Below are positions 1-8,841 of a stretch of 64,000 bases of DNA, one piece after another; the first letter of the stretch is position 1, and every line of letters starts with the position of its first letter. The notes beneath the pieces were generated by a model that ran no database searches, was not told the origin of the DNA, and saw only the letters and a program-made list of their open reading frames with translations. Source of the stretch: JBBDMC01 sp963775235 (GTDB lineage Bacteria; Pseudomonadota; Alphaproteobacteria; Rhizobiales; Kaistiaceae); NCBI GenBank assembly GCA_963775235.1, contig CAVZHY010000006.1, positions 1 to 64,000 of the forward strand. The letters are read 5' to 3'. The position numbers and the translations under genes are program-made.

Positions 1-404
1 GTCCTGGGAGTGTATTCACGTGTCGTGCGGACGGTCTCTCACCTCCACAAGTTGGTCAACACACCGGCGGAGACGCTGGAAAACGGACAGAAGCGGTGCC
101 GAACCCTACTGGTTTGGCGTGAGCCCAAAAGCTCGCCAAAGCATTGGTACGATGCGGCCCTCCGCATCCATCGTAATCTGAGCGCGTGGAATCGTCGGTT
201 CATCGACGTACGCTTGATTGAATTTTGCACCCTTAGCTGTCTTGAGGCTTATAAATCCGCATTTGTACAAGACTGAAAAAAGCTCTTTACCAATTTCGAT
301 AATCGCTGCCGTCCTTTGGTCCTGAAAATAATTCTCGCACAGCTTTGTTAGCTAACTCTTGTATTCAAATGCCGCGGACGAAATTTTCGTCGCAAGTTCG
401 TCAA

Positions 405-1557
405 CTAGTGGTTTCCGCCTGACAAAAGAATCCCCGTTGGGATTCCGTTGGGCGGGCTGGCATGCAGAATCTGGTGCATGCGCACCGGAATTTTCATTTT
501 GCTGAGCCGCTCCAACCGCAGTCGACTTGAGGCCATCACCAGGGATCGCAATGCGCCGCAAAAGCATGTCTGGCGCGCGGCGATCGTCCTGCTGAGCGCC
601 GATGGCGTCGGCACCACCACGATCATGCGGCAGACCGGAACATCCAAGACCTGTGTCTGGCGCTGGCAGGAGCGCTTTATGCGGGAGGGCGTCGACGGCC
701 TTCTGCGCGACAAGACGCGCCCCTCGCGCATTCCGCCGCTGAGCCAGGAGGTGATCGAACGCGTGGTCGCGCTGACGCAGACCGAGCCGCCGGCCGAGGC
801 CACCCACTGGACCGCCGACATGATGGCGCGAGCGAGTGGCATCAGCGCCAGTGCCGTGCGGCGCATCTGGAAGGAGCACGGGCTGCAACCGCACCGCTAC
901 CGTCAGTTCAAACTCTCTACCGACCCCAAGTTCGTCACCAAATTGCGCGACGTGGTCGGGCTCTATGTCGACCCGCCGGCGCATGCCATCGTGCTGTCCG
1001 TCGACGAAAAAAGCCAAATCCAGGCTCTCGACCGCACTCAGCCGGGGCTGCCGCTGAAGAAGGGGCGCCTCGGCACCATGACGCATGACTACAAACGTCA
1101 TGGCACCACGACCTTGTTCGCTGCCCTGAACGTCCTCGACGGCACCGTGATCGGCCGCAACATGCAGCGCCATCGCCATCAGGAGTTCATCCGCTTTCTG
1201 AACGCGGTCGAGGCTGAGGTACCGGTCGGCAAGGTCGTCCACGTCATCCTCGACAATTATGCCGTCCACAAGCATCCAAAGGTTCGCGCCTGGCTTGCCC
1301 GGCACGAGCGCTTCGTTTTCCACTTCACGCCAACCTCGTGCTCCTGGCTCAACGCCGTCGAGGGCTTCTTCGCCAAGCTCTCCCGGCGCCGACTGAAGCG
1401 CGGCGTCTTCCGATCGGTCGTCGATCTCCAGGCCGCCATCAACTGCTTCGTCGAAGAAACCAACAATGACCCCAAGCCGTTCACTTGGACCGCAGACCCC
1501 GACCGCATCATCGCCGCCGTCAGACGAGGGCACCAAGTGTTAGATTCCATCCACTAG
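405..1557 (+). mobile_element. IS630-family insertion sequence
   Basis: The element is bounded by CTAGTGG (405-411) and its inverse CCACTAG (1551-1557). The terminal repeats are otherwise poorly matched. It carries one transposase whose TAG stop lies inside the right end. IS630 elements insert at TA and duplicate it. Here both edges read CTAG, and removing the element with one TA copy rejoins the interrupted ATPase frame as Glu-Leu-Val-Asp, which confirms the boundaries. Confidence 0.9.
478..1557 (+). CDS. IS630 family transposase
   Basis: A 359-residue DDE transposase that cuts and pastes its own element. The N-terminal third is a helix-turn-helix region that binds the ends (MRTGIFILL start, then the conserved RNAPQKHVWRA). 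The catalytic core shows Asp176 in VDEKSQ, Asp259 in VILDNYAVHKH and Glu295 in WLNAVEGFF, a DD35E spacing. I chose the ATG at 478 over the upstream TTG at 448 because family members usually begin with this MRTG-like sequence. The frame is intact, so the element may still be active. It sits antisense to the ATPase it disrupts. Confidence 0.93.
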   Translation: MRTGIFILLSRSNRSRLEAITRDRNAPQKHVWRAAIVLLSADGVGTTTIMRQTGTSKTCVWRWQERFMREGVDGLLRDKTRPSRIPPLSQEVIERVVALTQTEPPAEATHWTADMMARASGISASAVRRIWKEHGLQPHRYRQFKLSTDPKFVTKLRDVVGLYVDPPAHAIVLSVDEKSQIQALDRTQPGLPLKKGRLGTMTHDYKRHGTTTLFAALNVLDGTVIGRNMQRHRHQEFIRFLNAVEAEVPVGKVVHVILDNYAVHKHPKVRAWLARHERFVFHFTPTSCSWLNAVEGFFAKLSRRRLKRGVFRSVVDLQAAINCFVEETNNDPKPFTWTADPDRIIAAVRRGHQVLDSIH

Positions 1558-2879
1558 TTCCCTCGCCGATAACTCCTCCAAAGTAATTCTGTGGCCAAGC
1601 TTTGGAAGGTAATCTGCTATGAAAGTGATCTCGGGATGGACTGACTGTCACTCCTCTTTCAGCGCCTCCAAGCGCAATCGGCTATAGTTCTGTTCAGCGC
1701 TCTGAATAGTCCGTTGGGTTATTTCGGTCTGTCCGACTGCTGCTCCAAAGCAAGAATTGATGAAAGCTATGATATCCCGTGGTCGCAACAAAGTGCGCTC
1801 GACGAGATAAGAAAAAAGTGTCTGTGGTTCGAACCTTCCGCGCAAACACATCATTAAATCGAACGTTCTGCTTTGTGTATTGATTCTTGTACACCGCATT
1901 CAGTCGTCGATTCACCAGGTCTCTGAGTTCAGTTTGAGTCCATTTCAAGTTTATTATGTAAGTTTCGTACTTTTCTCTTTGAAATCCTATATCTTTTGTT
2001 TCTTCCAGAGCCCTTTCGAAGAAGTCTGCGCGGATTGCCACTACGATTTTTAATTGATCTACTCTTCGAAAAGATTGACTCGATTAATGCGCGGATTAGT
2101 TTAAATTGAATGCGTCGATCAACCCATCTATCGTCTAGATTATCTATACACACATAATACATTCTGTGTCGGTTCTTCGACAGAACTCCATTTAGTATTT
2201 CCAATACTGTGTTTAGTTTGCCAATCTGTATCTCGTTTACAATCTTGCGCGCTCTCTGGCGCAACTCGTACCGTTCGGACTTTTCTCGAAGCGCGAGGGC
2301 GTTTAGGTCGCCTTTGAGAGGACCGATTGCCGTTGATAATCCGCCTTTTATTTGCTCCTCAAAATGGGTGGCGATCTCGCGGACTTGGGCGTCGCTGTCG
2401 ATCCAGAAATTTTTCCCCCAGCTCTTAAGATAGTCTAAGCATTCTAATTTTCCTTTATCCAGACTAAGCTGAGCCAGTAACTTAGTAACGAGAGAAGCTT
2501 CTGTCTGGGCGCTTGTTACGCCAAAGATGTCTCGAATGAGTGTTACGCAGATAACGTGCTTCCACAAAAGCTCGTAGAAAATATGAAGATCAACTTCTAA
2601 CGTTTCTAGGAAAGATATTATATCTGAGTTGGCAATGTGATCTAGCGCAATTGTTTTTGGGTCGATCCTAATAACGTTGTCGAAACGCTTCTCGATCCGG
2701 CGAATTATTGCGGTCTTGCCCGTTCCGGTACGCCCGTAGATGACTGATCGCGGGGACGAAATATCGTATATGTCTGAGAAATGCGGAAGTTCAACAAACG
2801 CATCGAACAAATATTGGTCATCCTCATCGGCGTCTGGTTCGCCGATCCTCGTGCCGGTACGTATGGCGATGGCAGGCAT

Positions 2880-3290
2880 GGTGAACTCCGCAGGTAGCGG
2901 ACTAGAGCATGTAGACGAGAGGGGGGCGCCATTGCAAGCATGACGGGTGGTTGCGACGGAAGCGAAGGCAATGAGCAGCGTGGTTAGCATGTCGATGCTT
3001 GCGCCAGGCACTGAAGAGGCAAGCCACTCGTGCCGTGTTGCGAGCAGCGTGAGGGACCAAGTGGCGTCTGCCATCAGCCGGTCGCCGAACCTGCCGTGCG
3101 GATCATCGCTACGTTCATTACCGCGCGGGGCTCGTTGACGATCGATTCATAGGGCCGGAATTGCGACGACCGCCGTCGCGCCAGGTGGCCGGTGCGAGAG
3201 TAACCCGGTTACCTCGACGTGCCTTCTTGCCGCGTTGCGCAATCGGGCTATTTCTGTGGTATCCAAAGGTAACCACGGGGAGATACGGAG
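2880..3290. other. Intergenic region without a recognised gene
   Basis: This gap separates the dead ATPase from the FMN reductase. The ATPase frame stays open upstream to 3074 but has no family resemblance there, and the ribosome-binding site lies at the 2879 start. A small dyad GTAAC-CCG-GTTAC is at 3200-3212, and GGTAACC recurs at 3268-3274 just before the reductase. These could be operator half-sites, but nothing else supports that. Confidence 0.4.
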
Positions 3291-3896
3291 ATGGTCAAAG
3301 TCGCTGTCATTGTCGGCAGCCTGCGGCGCGAGTCGATCAACCGTAAACTGGCGCTGGCGCTGAAGAAGCTCGGCCGGCGGAAGCAGCTCGATCTCGATCT
3401 GGTCGATGTCGCCGACTTGCCGCACTACAACCAGGACCTCTGGGACGACCCGCCCGCCGCCGTCACGCGGCTGAAGCGCGACATCGAGGCCGCCGACGCG
3501 GTCATTTTCGTGTCGCCCGAATACAATCGCGCGCCGCCCGGTGTGGTGAAGGACGTCATCGACTGGGGGAGCCGCCCGTACGGCAAGAATTCGTGGTCCG
3601 GCAAGCCGGCGGCGGTCATCGGCGCGACCACGGGCAAGATCGGCACCGCCGTCGCCCAGTCGCACCTGCGCTCGACGCTGCTGGTGCTCGACCTCGCGGT
3701 GATGGGCCAGCCGGAGGCCTATATCCAGCTCCCCGCCGACAGCATCGACGCCGACCACAACGTGACGGACGAGGCGATCCGCGGCTTCCTCGAGAAGTGG
3801 CTTGCCGCCTTCGCCGACTGGATCGGCAAGGTCGCCGGCATCGTGCCCGAACCCGGCCAGCCGGAAGGGGAGATCGTCAGCGAGGCGGCGGAGTAG
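3291..3896 (+). CDS. NADPH-dependent FMN reductase family protein
   Basis: A 201-residue flavodoxin-fold enzyme expected to transfer electrons from NAD(P)H through bound FMN to quinones, chromate, azo compounds or free flavin in the cytoplasm. The phosphate-binding loop GSLRRESINRK is at residues 9-19 and the flavin-contact motif PEYNR at 76-80, followed by the family-typical GATTGKIGTA near 111-120. The length matches the ChrR/YieF group. The start has GGGGAG about eight bases upstream. It appears monocistronic, with a 71-base gap before a lipoprotein gene. The substrate cannot be decided from sequence. Confidence 0.88.
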   Translation: MVKVAVIVGSLRRESINRKLALALKKLGRRKQLDLDLVDVADLPHYNQDLWDDPPAAVTRLKRDIEAADAVIFVSPEYNRAPPGVVKDVIDWGSRPYGKNSWSGKPAAVIGATTGKIGTAVAQSHLRSTLLVLDLAVMGQPEAYIQLPADSIDADHNVTDEAIRGFLEKWLAAFADWIGKVAGIVPEPGQPEGEIVSEAAE

Positions 3897-3960
3897 GGCA
3901 GCGTCCGGCGCGAGTATGCCGACGCGCGTTTTGTTGGCATTAACCGAACCCGGTTTAGTG

Positions 3961-3978
3961 GAGGGGCATGCGCCCCTC
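3961..3978 (+). promoter_or_regulatory. Hairpin enclosing the start codon of the GH25 gene
   Basis: GAGGGGC (3961-3967) pairs exactly with GCCCCTC (3972-3978). The four-base loop is the ATG start codon plus one base. The 5' arm contains the purine-rich ribosome-binding site, so the fold would hide it in the mRNA. This is direct sequence symmetry; a regulatory role is inference. Confidence 0.45.
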
Positions 3979-4816
3979 TGTTCCGAGTTGCCTGCGCCTT
4001 CGCCCGCGGTTGGCCCTGTTGGGTATGGTGACGCTGCTCTGCGGGTTCGCTGCCTGCACCAGTGATTTTCCGCGTGGCGGGTTTACGACCGGGCTGGGGG
4101 ATGCCGAGCCCGTAGCCGCCGTCGATGTGGCCATGCGCATGCCGGTACAGGGCATCGACGTGTCGCGGTACGCCGGCGACGTCGACTGGCCGGCGGTCAA
4201 GGCGGCGGGCGTGAGCTTCGCCTACCTCAAGACCACGGAGGGCGGCGATCACACCGATCCGATGTTCGCCCAGTATTGGCAGCAGGCGGCCGCGGCGGGC
4301 CTTTACCGCGGTGCCTATCATTTCATGTACTGGTGCCGGCCGGCCGACGAGCAGGCGCTGTTCTTCATGGTCAACGTGCCGAACGATCCCGGCCAGTTGC
4401 CGCCGGTGCTCGATCTCGAGTGGAACCAGGCGTCCAAGACGTGTCCCGGCGAGCATTCGGATGCCAAGGTGCTGCCGATGATCGGGACGCTGCTCGATGC
4501 GATGGAAGCGCGCACCGGCAAGCGGCCGATCATCTACACCGACGTCAGCTTTTATCGCGACGTCCTGCGGGGGAGCGCGTTCGCGAATTATCCCTTGTGG
4601 CTGCGCAGCACCGCGGCGCATCCGAAGGATTCGTACCCCGGCCAGCCGTACGTCTTGTGGCAGTTCACCAGCACCGGCCGCGTTCCCGGCATCAGCGGCG
4701 ACGTCGACCGCAACGTCTTCAACGGATCGGCGGATGACTGGGCCCGCTGGCTCATGAGCATCGGCGTGGTGCGCAGCGGTTATGCCGACACGGGCGGCGT
4801 GCGGCCCGCGGGCTGA
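3968..4816 (+). CDS. Glycoside hydrolase family 25 lysozyme, probable lipoprotein
   Basis: A 282-residue envelope muramidase predicted to cleave the MurNAc-GlcNAc bonds of peptidoglycan. A signal peptide ends in FAAC with Cys30 as the likely lipidated residue. The GH25 barrel begins at GIDVSRYAGDVDW (62-74) and has the acidic pair in VLDLEW (Asp149, Glu151), with a late DVDRNVFNG strand. Length and order fit bacterial GH25 proteins. The start codon lies in a hairpin loop (3961-3978). The next gene follows after 14 bases on the same strand and may be co-transcribed. Confidence 0.9.
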   Translation: MRPSVPSCLRLRPRLALLGMVTLLCGFAACTSDFPRGGFTTGLGDAEPVAAVDVAMRMPVQGIDVSRYAGDVDWPAVKAAGVSFAYLKTTEGGDHTDPMFAQYWQQAAAAGLYRGAYHFMYWCRPADEQALFFMVNVPNDPGQLPPVLDLEWNQASKTCPGEHSDAKVLPMIGTLLDAMEARTGKRPIIYTDVSFYRDVLRGSAFANYPLWLRSTAAHPKDSYPGQPYVLWQFTSTGRVPGISGDVDRNVFNGSADDWARWLMSIGVVRSGYADTGGVRPAG

Positions 4817-4830
4817 CGGCGCCGGCAACA

Positions 4831-5355
4831 ATGACAGCGACCGTCGCCTTGCTTCGCGCCGTCAACGTCGGGGGCCGCTCCATCAGGATGGCCGATCTTG
4901 TCGCGCTGTTCGCCGATCTCGGCTTCCCCGGCGCGCGCACCCACCTGCAGAGCGGCAACGTCATCTTCGACAGCGGCAAGGCGGATCGCGGCAAGGTGTC
5001 AGCGACCATCGAGGCTGGGATCGCGGAACGTTTCGGTTTTCGCTCCGAAGCGATCCTGAGGACAGGCGCCGAGCTCGCCCGGCTGATCGCCGGGAACCCG
5101 TTTCCCGAGATGGCACAGGATGACCCGGCGCATCTTCTCGTCATGTTCCTTGCCTACGCACCGACACGCGAGGACAAGACGGCGCTGGCGATGGAATGGG
5201 GCGGCCCGGAGACGTGGCAACTCGTCGGCCACGACCTGTTCATCTGCTACCCTGCCGGCATCGGCAAATCCAGGCTCAAGCTGAAGCTGAAGGCGCCCGG
5301 CACCGGGCGGAACTGGAATGTGGTCAACGCGCTGGCCGAGATGGCGAAGGTGTGA
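4831..5355 (+). CDS. DUF1697 domain-containing protein
   Basis: A 174-residue protein of the DUF1697 family. The conserved opening LLRAVNVGGRSIRMADL and the HLQSGNVIF strand are present, as is the C-terminal GIGKSRLKLKLKAPGTGRNWN segment. No catalytic role is established for the family. There is no signal peptide, so it should be cytoplasmic. It begins 14 bases after the lysozyme gene, but the functions do not obviously connect. Confidence 0.88.
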   Translation: MTATVALLRAVNVGGRSIRMADLVALFADLGFPGARTHLQSGNVIFDSGKADRGKVSATIEAGIAERFGFRSEAILRTGAELARLIAGNPFPEMAQDDPAHLLVMFLAYAPTREDKTALAMEWGGPETWQLVGHDLFICYPAGIGKSRLKLKLKAPGTGRNWNVVNALAEMAKV

Positions 5356-5429
5356 ACCGGTCATTCACAGGCGCGATCGGTGGCGTTAGGATCGGCGCCT
5401 GCGGCAAGCCGCCGCTCATGGAGGACGTT

Positions 5430-5576
5430 ATGTCAAAGGGACGCGACCGGCCGGCCAAGGAAAAGCGCAAGCCCAAGGCCGACAAGAACAAGAAGCAGAA
5501 GGGCGGGCCGGCCATGGCCGCCGGGCAGAACCAGGTCCACGTCGGCCAGAACCAGCCGCCCGCCAAAAAGGGCTAG
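5430..5576 (+). CDS. Small basic conserved-type protein, 48 residues
   Basis: ATG at 5430 follows a clear GGAGG about six bases upstream, supporting real translation. The product is extremely rich in Lys, Arg, Pro and Gln (SKGRDRPAKEKRKPKADKN near the start, QNQVHVGQNQPPAKKG at the end), with no hydrophobic segment or Cys. It is probably disordered and could bind nucleic acid, but I recognise no function. It ends nine bases before the DUF72 gene and is probably translated from the same message. Confidence 0.7.
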   Translation: MSKGRDRPAKEKRKPKADKNKKQKGGPAMAAGQNQVHVGQNQPPAKKG

Positions 5577-5585
5577 CGCCCGATC

Positions 5586-6368
5586 ATGATTCGCGTGGGC
5601 GTCGGTGGGTGGACCTATGCGCCCTGGCGCGGCACCTTCTATCCGGAAGGGCTGAAGCAGGCGGACGAGCTCGCCTACGCGGCGAGCAAGCTCACCGCGA
5701 TCGAGATCAACGGCACCTTCTACCGCACACAGTCGCCGGCGAGCTTCGCCAAGTGGCGCGACGAGACGCCGGAGGGTTTCGTCTTTTCGGTCAAAGGGCA
5801 TCGCGCCATCGTCAACAAGAAGAAGCTCGCCGAGGCGGGCGAGGCGCTCGAGTGGTTCTTCAAGTCGGGCGTGACGGAACTCGGCGACAAGCTCGGGCCG
5901 GTGCTTTGGCAACTGGCGCCGTTCAAGAAGTTCGACGCCGACGACCTTGCCGCGTTCCTGGCGCTGTTGCCGAAGGAGGCGGGCGGGCTGACGCTGCGCC
6001 ATGTGCTGGAGGTGCGCTCGAAGAGCTACCTCAACGCCGAGTTCGTCGACCTCATCCGCAAGCACGGGGTCGCGGTGGTCTATGCCGACTCCGACGACTA
6101 CCCGGCGATCGCCGACGTCACCGCCGACTTCGTCTATGCGCGGCTGCAGCGCTCGGCGGAGGACATCGCCACCGGCTATTCCGCCGCGGACCTCGACCGC
6201 TGGGCGGAGCGGGCGAAGATGTGGGCAGCGGGAGGCGAGCCGGACGACCTGCCGCGGTTCGGTACCAAAGCAGCGCCCAGGAAAAAGCGCGACGTGTTCG
6301 TCTTCATGATCGCCGGCGACAAGGTCCGAGCCCCGGCTGCTGCTACCGCCCTCATCGAACGGCTCTGA
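5586..6368 (+). CDS. DUF72 (YecE-like) domain-containing protein
   Basis: A 260-residue TIM-barrel-like protein of the DUF72 family. The N-terminal VGVGGWTYAPWRGTFYP and FSVKGHRAIVNKK segments are typical, as are the later VLEVRSKSYLN and AVVYADSDDYP strands. The family has no settled biochemical role. The length is usual. It is directly downstream of the small basic protein gene. The frame is intact and the protein appears cytoplasmic. Confidence 0.88.
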   Translation: MIRVGVGGWTYAPWRGTFYPEGLKQADELAYAASKLTAIEINGTFYRTQSPASFAKWRDETPEGFVFSVKGHRAIVNKKKLAEAGEALEWFFKSGVTELGDKLGPVLWQLAPFKKFDADDLAAFLALLPKEAGGLTLRHVLEVRSKSYLNAEFVDLIRKHGVAVVYADSDDYPAIADVTADFVYARLQRSAEDIATGYSAADLDRWAERAKMWAAGGEPDDLPRFGTKAAPRKKRDVFVFMIAGDKVRAPAAATALIERL

Positions 6369-6552
6369 AATCGCCCGGCACTGCTTGCCCGTGGTTTACC
6401 ACGAGCGAGCAAAGGGATTGCCCGGGCCCCATTCATGCCGCATTCGGTCGTACACATCGCTCCTGACGGCGGGCGCAAATGCCTTTCGTCGCTCAATGGG
6501 GATGGGGAGGAACCAGAACGATGCGGTCAGGCTGAAAAAGCGGGAACAGTGA

Positions 6553-6951
6553 GTGGGAATATCGAAATGTCGCGTTCTAGCGTTCGGGTTTGCTTTCGTT
6601 GCGGTCAGCGCGGTAGCAAGCCTTCATTCGAATGAAGCAGCGGCCAGCCAGTGCGGCATGGCCTCCTGGTACAAGATGGGCACGAAGACGGCGAGTGGCG
6701 AGGCGATGAACGCCAACGTCCTAGCAGCCGCCCATCGAAGCCTTCCCTTCGGAGCCAAAGTCCGGGTGGACAACCTCGCCAACGGCCGCTCGGTCGTGGT
6801 GCGCATCAACGACCGCGGGCCGTTCGTGCGCGGGCGGGTCATCGACGTCACCAGGGCGGCAGCCGAGCGGCTGGACATGATCCACACCGGCACGGCGAAC
6901 GTTAAACTGACGGTGCTTGAAGGGGCTCCGCATCTGAAGGGCTGCACCTGA
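6553..6951 (+). CDS. RlpA-like septal ring/double-psi beta-barrel protein
   Basis: A 132-residue exported protein. A hydrophobic signal segment (roughly residues 6-31) precedes a single double-psi beta-barrel with ASWY, KTASGEAMN, LPFGAKVRV and the hallmark INDRGPFVRGRVIDVT. RlpA proteins are peptidoglycan lytic transglycosylases acting at the septum on denuded glycans. Here the SPOR domain is missing, so it may be a minimal RlpA-like protein not targeted by SPOR. The GTG at 6553 is the only start in this frame that keeps a signal peptide. Confidence 0.85.
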   Translation: MGISKCRVLAFGFAFVAVSAVASLHSNEAAASQCGMASWYKMGTKTASGEAMNANVLAAAHRSLPFGAKVRVDNLANGRSVVVRINDRGPFVRGRVIDVTRAAAERLDMIHTGTANVKLTVLEGAPHLKGCT

Positions 6952-7048
6952 TCCATGGCGCGGGTCATGGTTTCACGGAAACGATGGCCCGCTCCACCTT
7001 CTTGCGCAATTCCGGACGGAAAAGTGGAATCCACTTTTCCTGCGGTTG

Positions 7049-8137
7049 CTAGGCGAAGTCGTCAAGCCGGTCGAATGCGGTCGACTTGATCAAAGCGACC
7101 ACCGGCCGGCCGACGGCGAGGTCGAGGTCGCGCGCCGCACCCCGGGTGATGCGCGCGATCAGCGGAGCGCCGGCGACGTCGAGGCGCACCTCGACGACCT
7201 GTCCGGCGCCTTCGGCGATCTCGGCGACGGTGCCGGTGAGCCGGTTGCGGATCGACAGCTTGCCGACCTCGCCGACCGCCAGCGCCACGTCTCGGGCGCG
7301 CACGCGCAGCCGCGCGATGGCACCAACCGGTTGCGGTAGAAGTCCGACCGACAGCCGTCCGGCGGGATGATCGAGGATGGTGGTACCCGTTGCGGGGTCG
7401 CTCGCGGCAATGCGCGCGACGAGGACGACGCTTGCCTCGAACTGCCCGGTAAGCGGGCGCAGGTCGAGGCGGGAGAACACGTCGTTGACGCTGCCCGACG
7501 CGACCACCTTTCCGTCGGCCAGGAGCACCAGTGTGTCGGCGAGGCGTGACACTTCCTCGACAGCGTGGCTGACGTAGACGATCGGCAGCTTCATGTCGTC
7601 GCGCAGCCGCTCGATGTAGGGCAGGATTTCCGCCTTGCGCGCGGCGTCGAGGGAGGCCAGCGGCTCGTCCATCAGCAGGATCCGCGGGCTCGCGAGCAAC
7701 GCGCGGCCAATGGCGACGCGCTGCTTCTCGCCGCCCGAGAGCGCCGCCGGCTGGCGGTCGAGCAGCGACGCTATGCCGAGGAGGTCGACCACGTGGTCGA
7801 ACGACCCCCACCGCGCGTCGCGTCTGGCGCGGCGCTGGCCATACGTGAGGTTGCCGCGGACCGACAGGTGCGGGAACAGCCGCCCCTCCTGAAAGACGTA
7901 CCCGACGCGACGGCGGTGGGTGGGGACATCGATCCGCCGATCGGTATCGACGAGCACGGTGTCGTCGAGCGTGATGGTGCCGCGGTCCGGACGGGCAAGC
8001 CCGGCGACCAGGTTGACCAGCGTCGTCTTGCCGGCACCGGAGCGGCCGAAGAGGGCGGTGACGCCGCCGGCGCCGGCGAAGCTGGCGCTGAGCGTGAAGC
8101 GGTCCATGGCCTTGGTGACGTCGACGGTGAGGGTCAT
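7049..8137 (-). CDS. modC: Molybdate ABC transporter ATP-binding protein ModC
   Basis: A 362-residue ATPase powering molybdate import on the inner face of the membrane. Walker A GRSGAGKTT is at residues 31-39, followed by a Q-loop (YVFQEG), the signature LSGGEKQRVAIGRALL and Walker B LLMDEPLASLD. The C-terminal third contains the TOBE-like molybdate-sensing domain typical of ModC. Its ATG overlaps the modB stop (ATGA), so translation is coupled. It is the last gene of modE-like/modA/modB/modC. Confidence 0.95.
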   Translation of the reverse strand: MTLTVDVTKAMDRFTLSASFAGAGGVTALFGRSGAGKTTLVNLVAGLARPDRGTITLDDTVLVDTDRRIDVPTHRRRVGYVFQEGRLFPHLSVRGNLTYGQRRARRDARWGSFDHVVDLLGIASLLDRQPAALSGGEKQRVAIGRALLASPRILLMDEPLASLDAARKAEILPYIERLRDDMKLPIVYVSHAVEEVSRLADTLVLLADGKVVASGSVNDVFSRLDLRPLTGQFEASVVLVARIAASDPATGTTILDHPAGRLSVGLLPQPVGAIARLRVRARDVALAVGEVGKLSIRNRLTGTVAEIAEGAGQVVEVRLDVAGAPLIARITRGAARDLDLAVGRPVVALIKSTAFDRLDDFA

Positions 8138-8841
8138 GGGCCGAGCACCCTGCGGGTGGCGCGGCGGGCGAGCGCCTCCGACACGATCAGGGCGATGAAC
8201 GCGACGGCGATGGCGATCAGCGTCAGGCGCAGCGCCTGCAGCTCCGCGCCGGGTGTCTGGATCGCCGTGTAGATCGCGGTGGGAATGGTCTCGGTAACGC
8301 CGGGAATGTTGCCGACGAAGGTGATGGTGGCGCCGAACTCGCCGAGCGCACGGGCGAGCGACAGCACGGTGCCGGCGAGGATGCCGGGCAGCGCGAGCGG
8401 CAGCGTGACGGTGCCGAAGACCAGCATGGCGTTGGCGCCGAGGGTCGAAGCCGCAGCTTCCAGGCGGGCGTCGACCGCTTCGATCGACAGGCGGATCGCG
8501 CGCACCATCAGCGGGAAGCCCATGACGGCGGCGGCGAGTGCGGCGCCGGTCCAGCGGAACGCGAAGACGATGCCGAAGGCATGTTCGAGGAACACGCCGA
8601 TGGGCCCCCGTCGCCCGAAGGCAAGCAGCAGCAGATAGCCGGTGACGACCGGTGGCATGACCAGCGGCAGGTAGACGATCGCATCAAGCAACGCCCGGCC
8701 GGGAAAGCGTCCGCGCGCCAGCAGGTAGGCGACCGCGACGCCGAACGGCAGGCTCGTCAGGGCGGCGACCGAGCTGACCCTGAGGCTCAGCCCGATCGCG
8801 ATCCACTCGGCAGGCGTCAGCGGGGCGAACAGATGGCTCAC
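8134..8841 (-). CDS. modB: Molybdate ABC transporter permease ModB
   Basis: A 235-residue inner-membrane permease with about five to six hydrophobic segments. It carries the EAA-type coupling loop (AASTLGANAMLVFGTVTLP) and the conserved ALGEFGATITFVGNIPG. I place the start at the GTG at 8841, which overlaps the modA stop codon; the longer upstream frame is antisense noise inside modA. It overlaps modC by four bases. It forms the membrane channel that accepts molybdate from ModA. Confidence 0.94.
   Translation of the reverse strand: MSHLFAPLTPAEWIAIGLSLRVSSVAALTSLPFGVAVAYLLARGRFPGRALLDAIVYLPLVMPPVVTGYLLLLAFGRRGPIGVFLEHAFGIVFAFRWTGAALAAAVMGFPLMVRAIRLSIEAVDARLEAAASTLGANAMLVFGTVTLPLALPGILAGTVLSLARALGEFGATITFVGNIPGVTETIPTAIYTAIQTPGAELQALRLTLIAIAVAFIALIVSEALARRATRRVLGP

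Larger units (their letters stand above)
106..2879 (-). pseudogene. Degraded P-loop ATPase (Sll1717-like), split by an IS630 element
   Basis: About 540 codons of a P-loop ATPase remain. From the ATG at 2879 (GGAG nine bases upstream) the frame gives a Walker A motif GRTGTGKTA and a Walker B-like YYVCIDNLDD. It shifts frame at a T-run (2047-2051), continues as VVAIRADFFE, and shifts again near 1840 into ERTLLRPRDIIAF. It then meets a TGA (1648-1650), runs into the IS630 element, resumes beyond it as ELVDELATK, passes a TAG (352-354) and ends after MLWRAFGLTPNQ at 106-108. The arrangement resembles the Sll1717 family of P-loop ATPases, whose function I do not know. The gene is AT-richer than its surroundings, which suggests transfer. 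It is certainly inactive. Family assignment is by motif memory only. Confidence 0.75.

Noticed and set aside
352..1536. Long minus-strand frame of 394 codons
   Set aside because: It is antisense to the IS630 transposase. Only its last residues belong to the disrupted ATPase.
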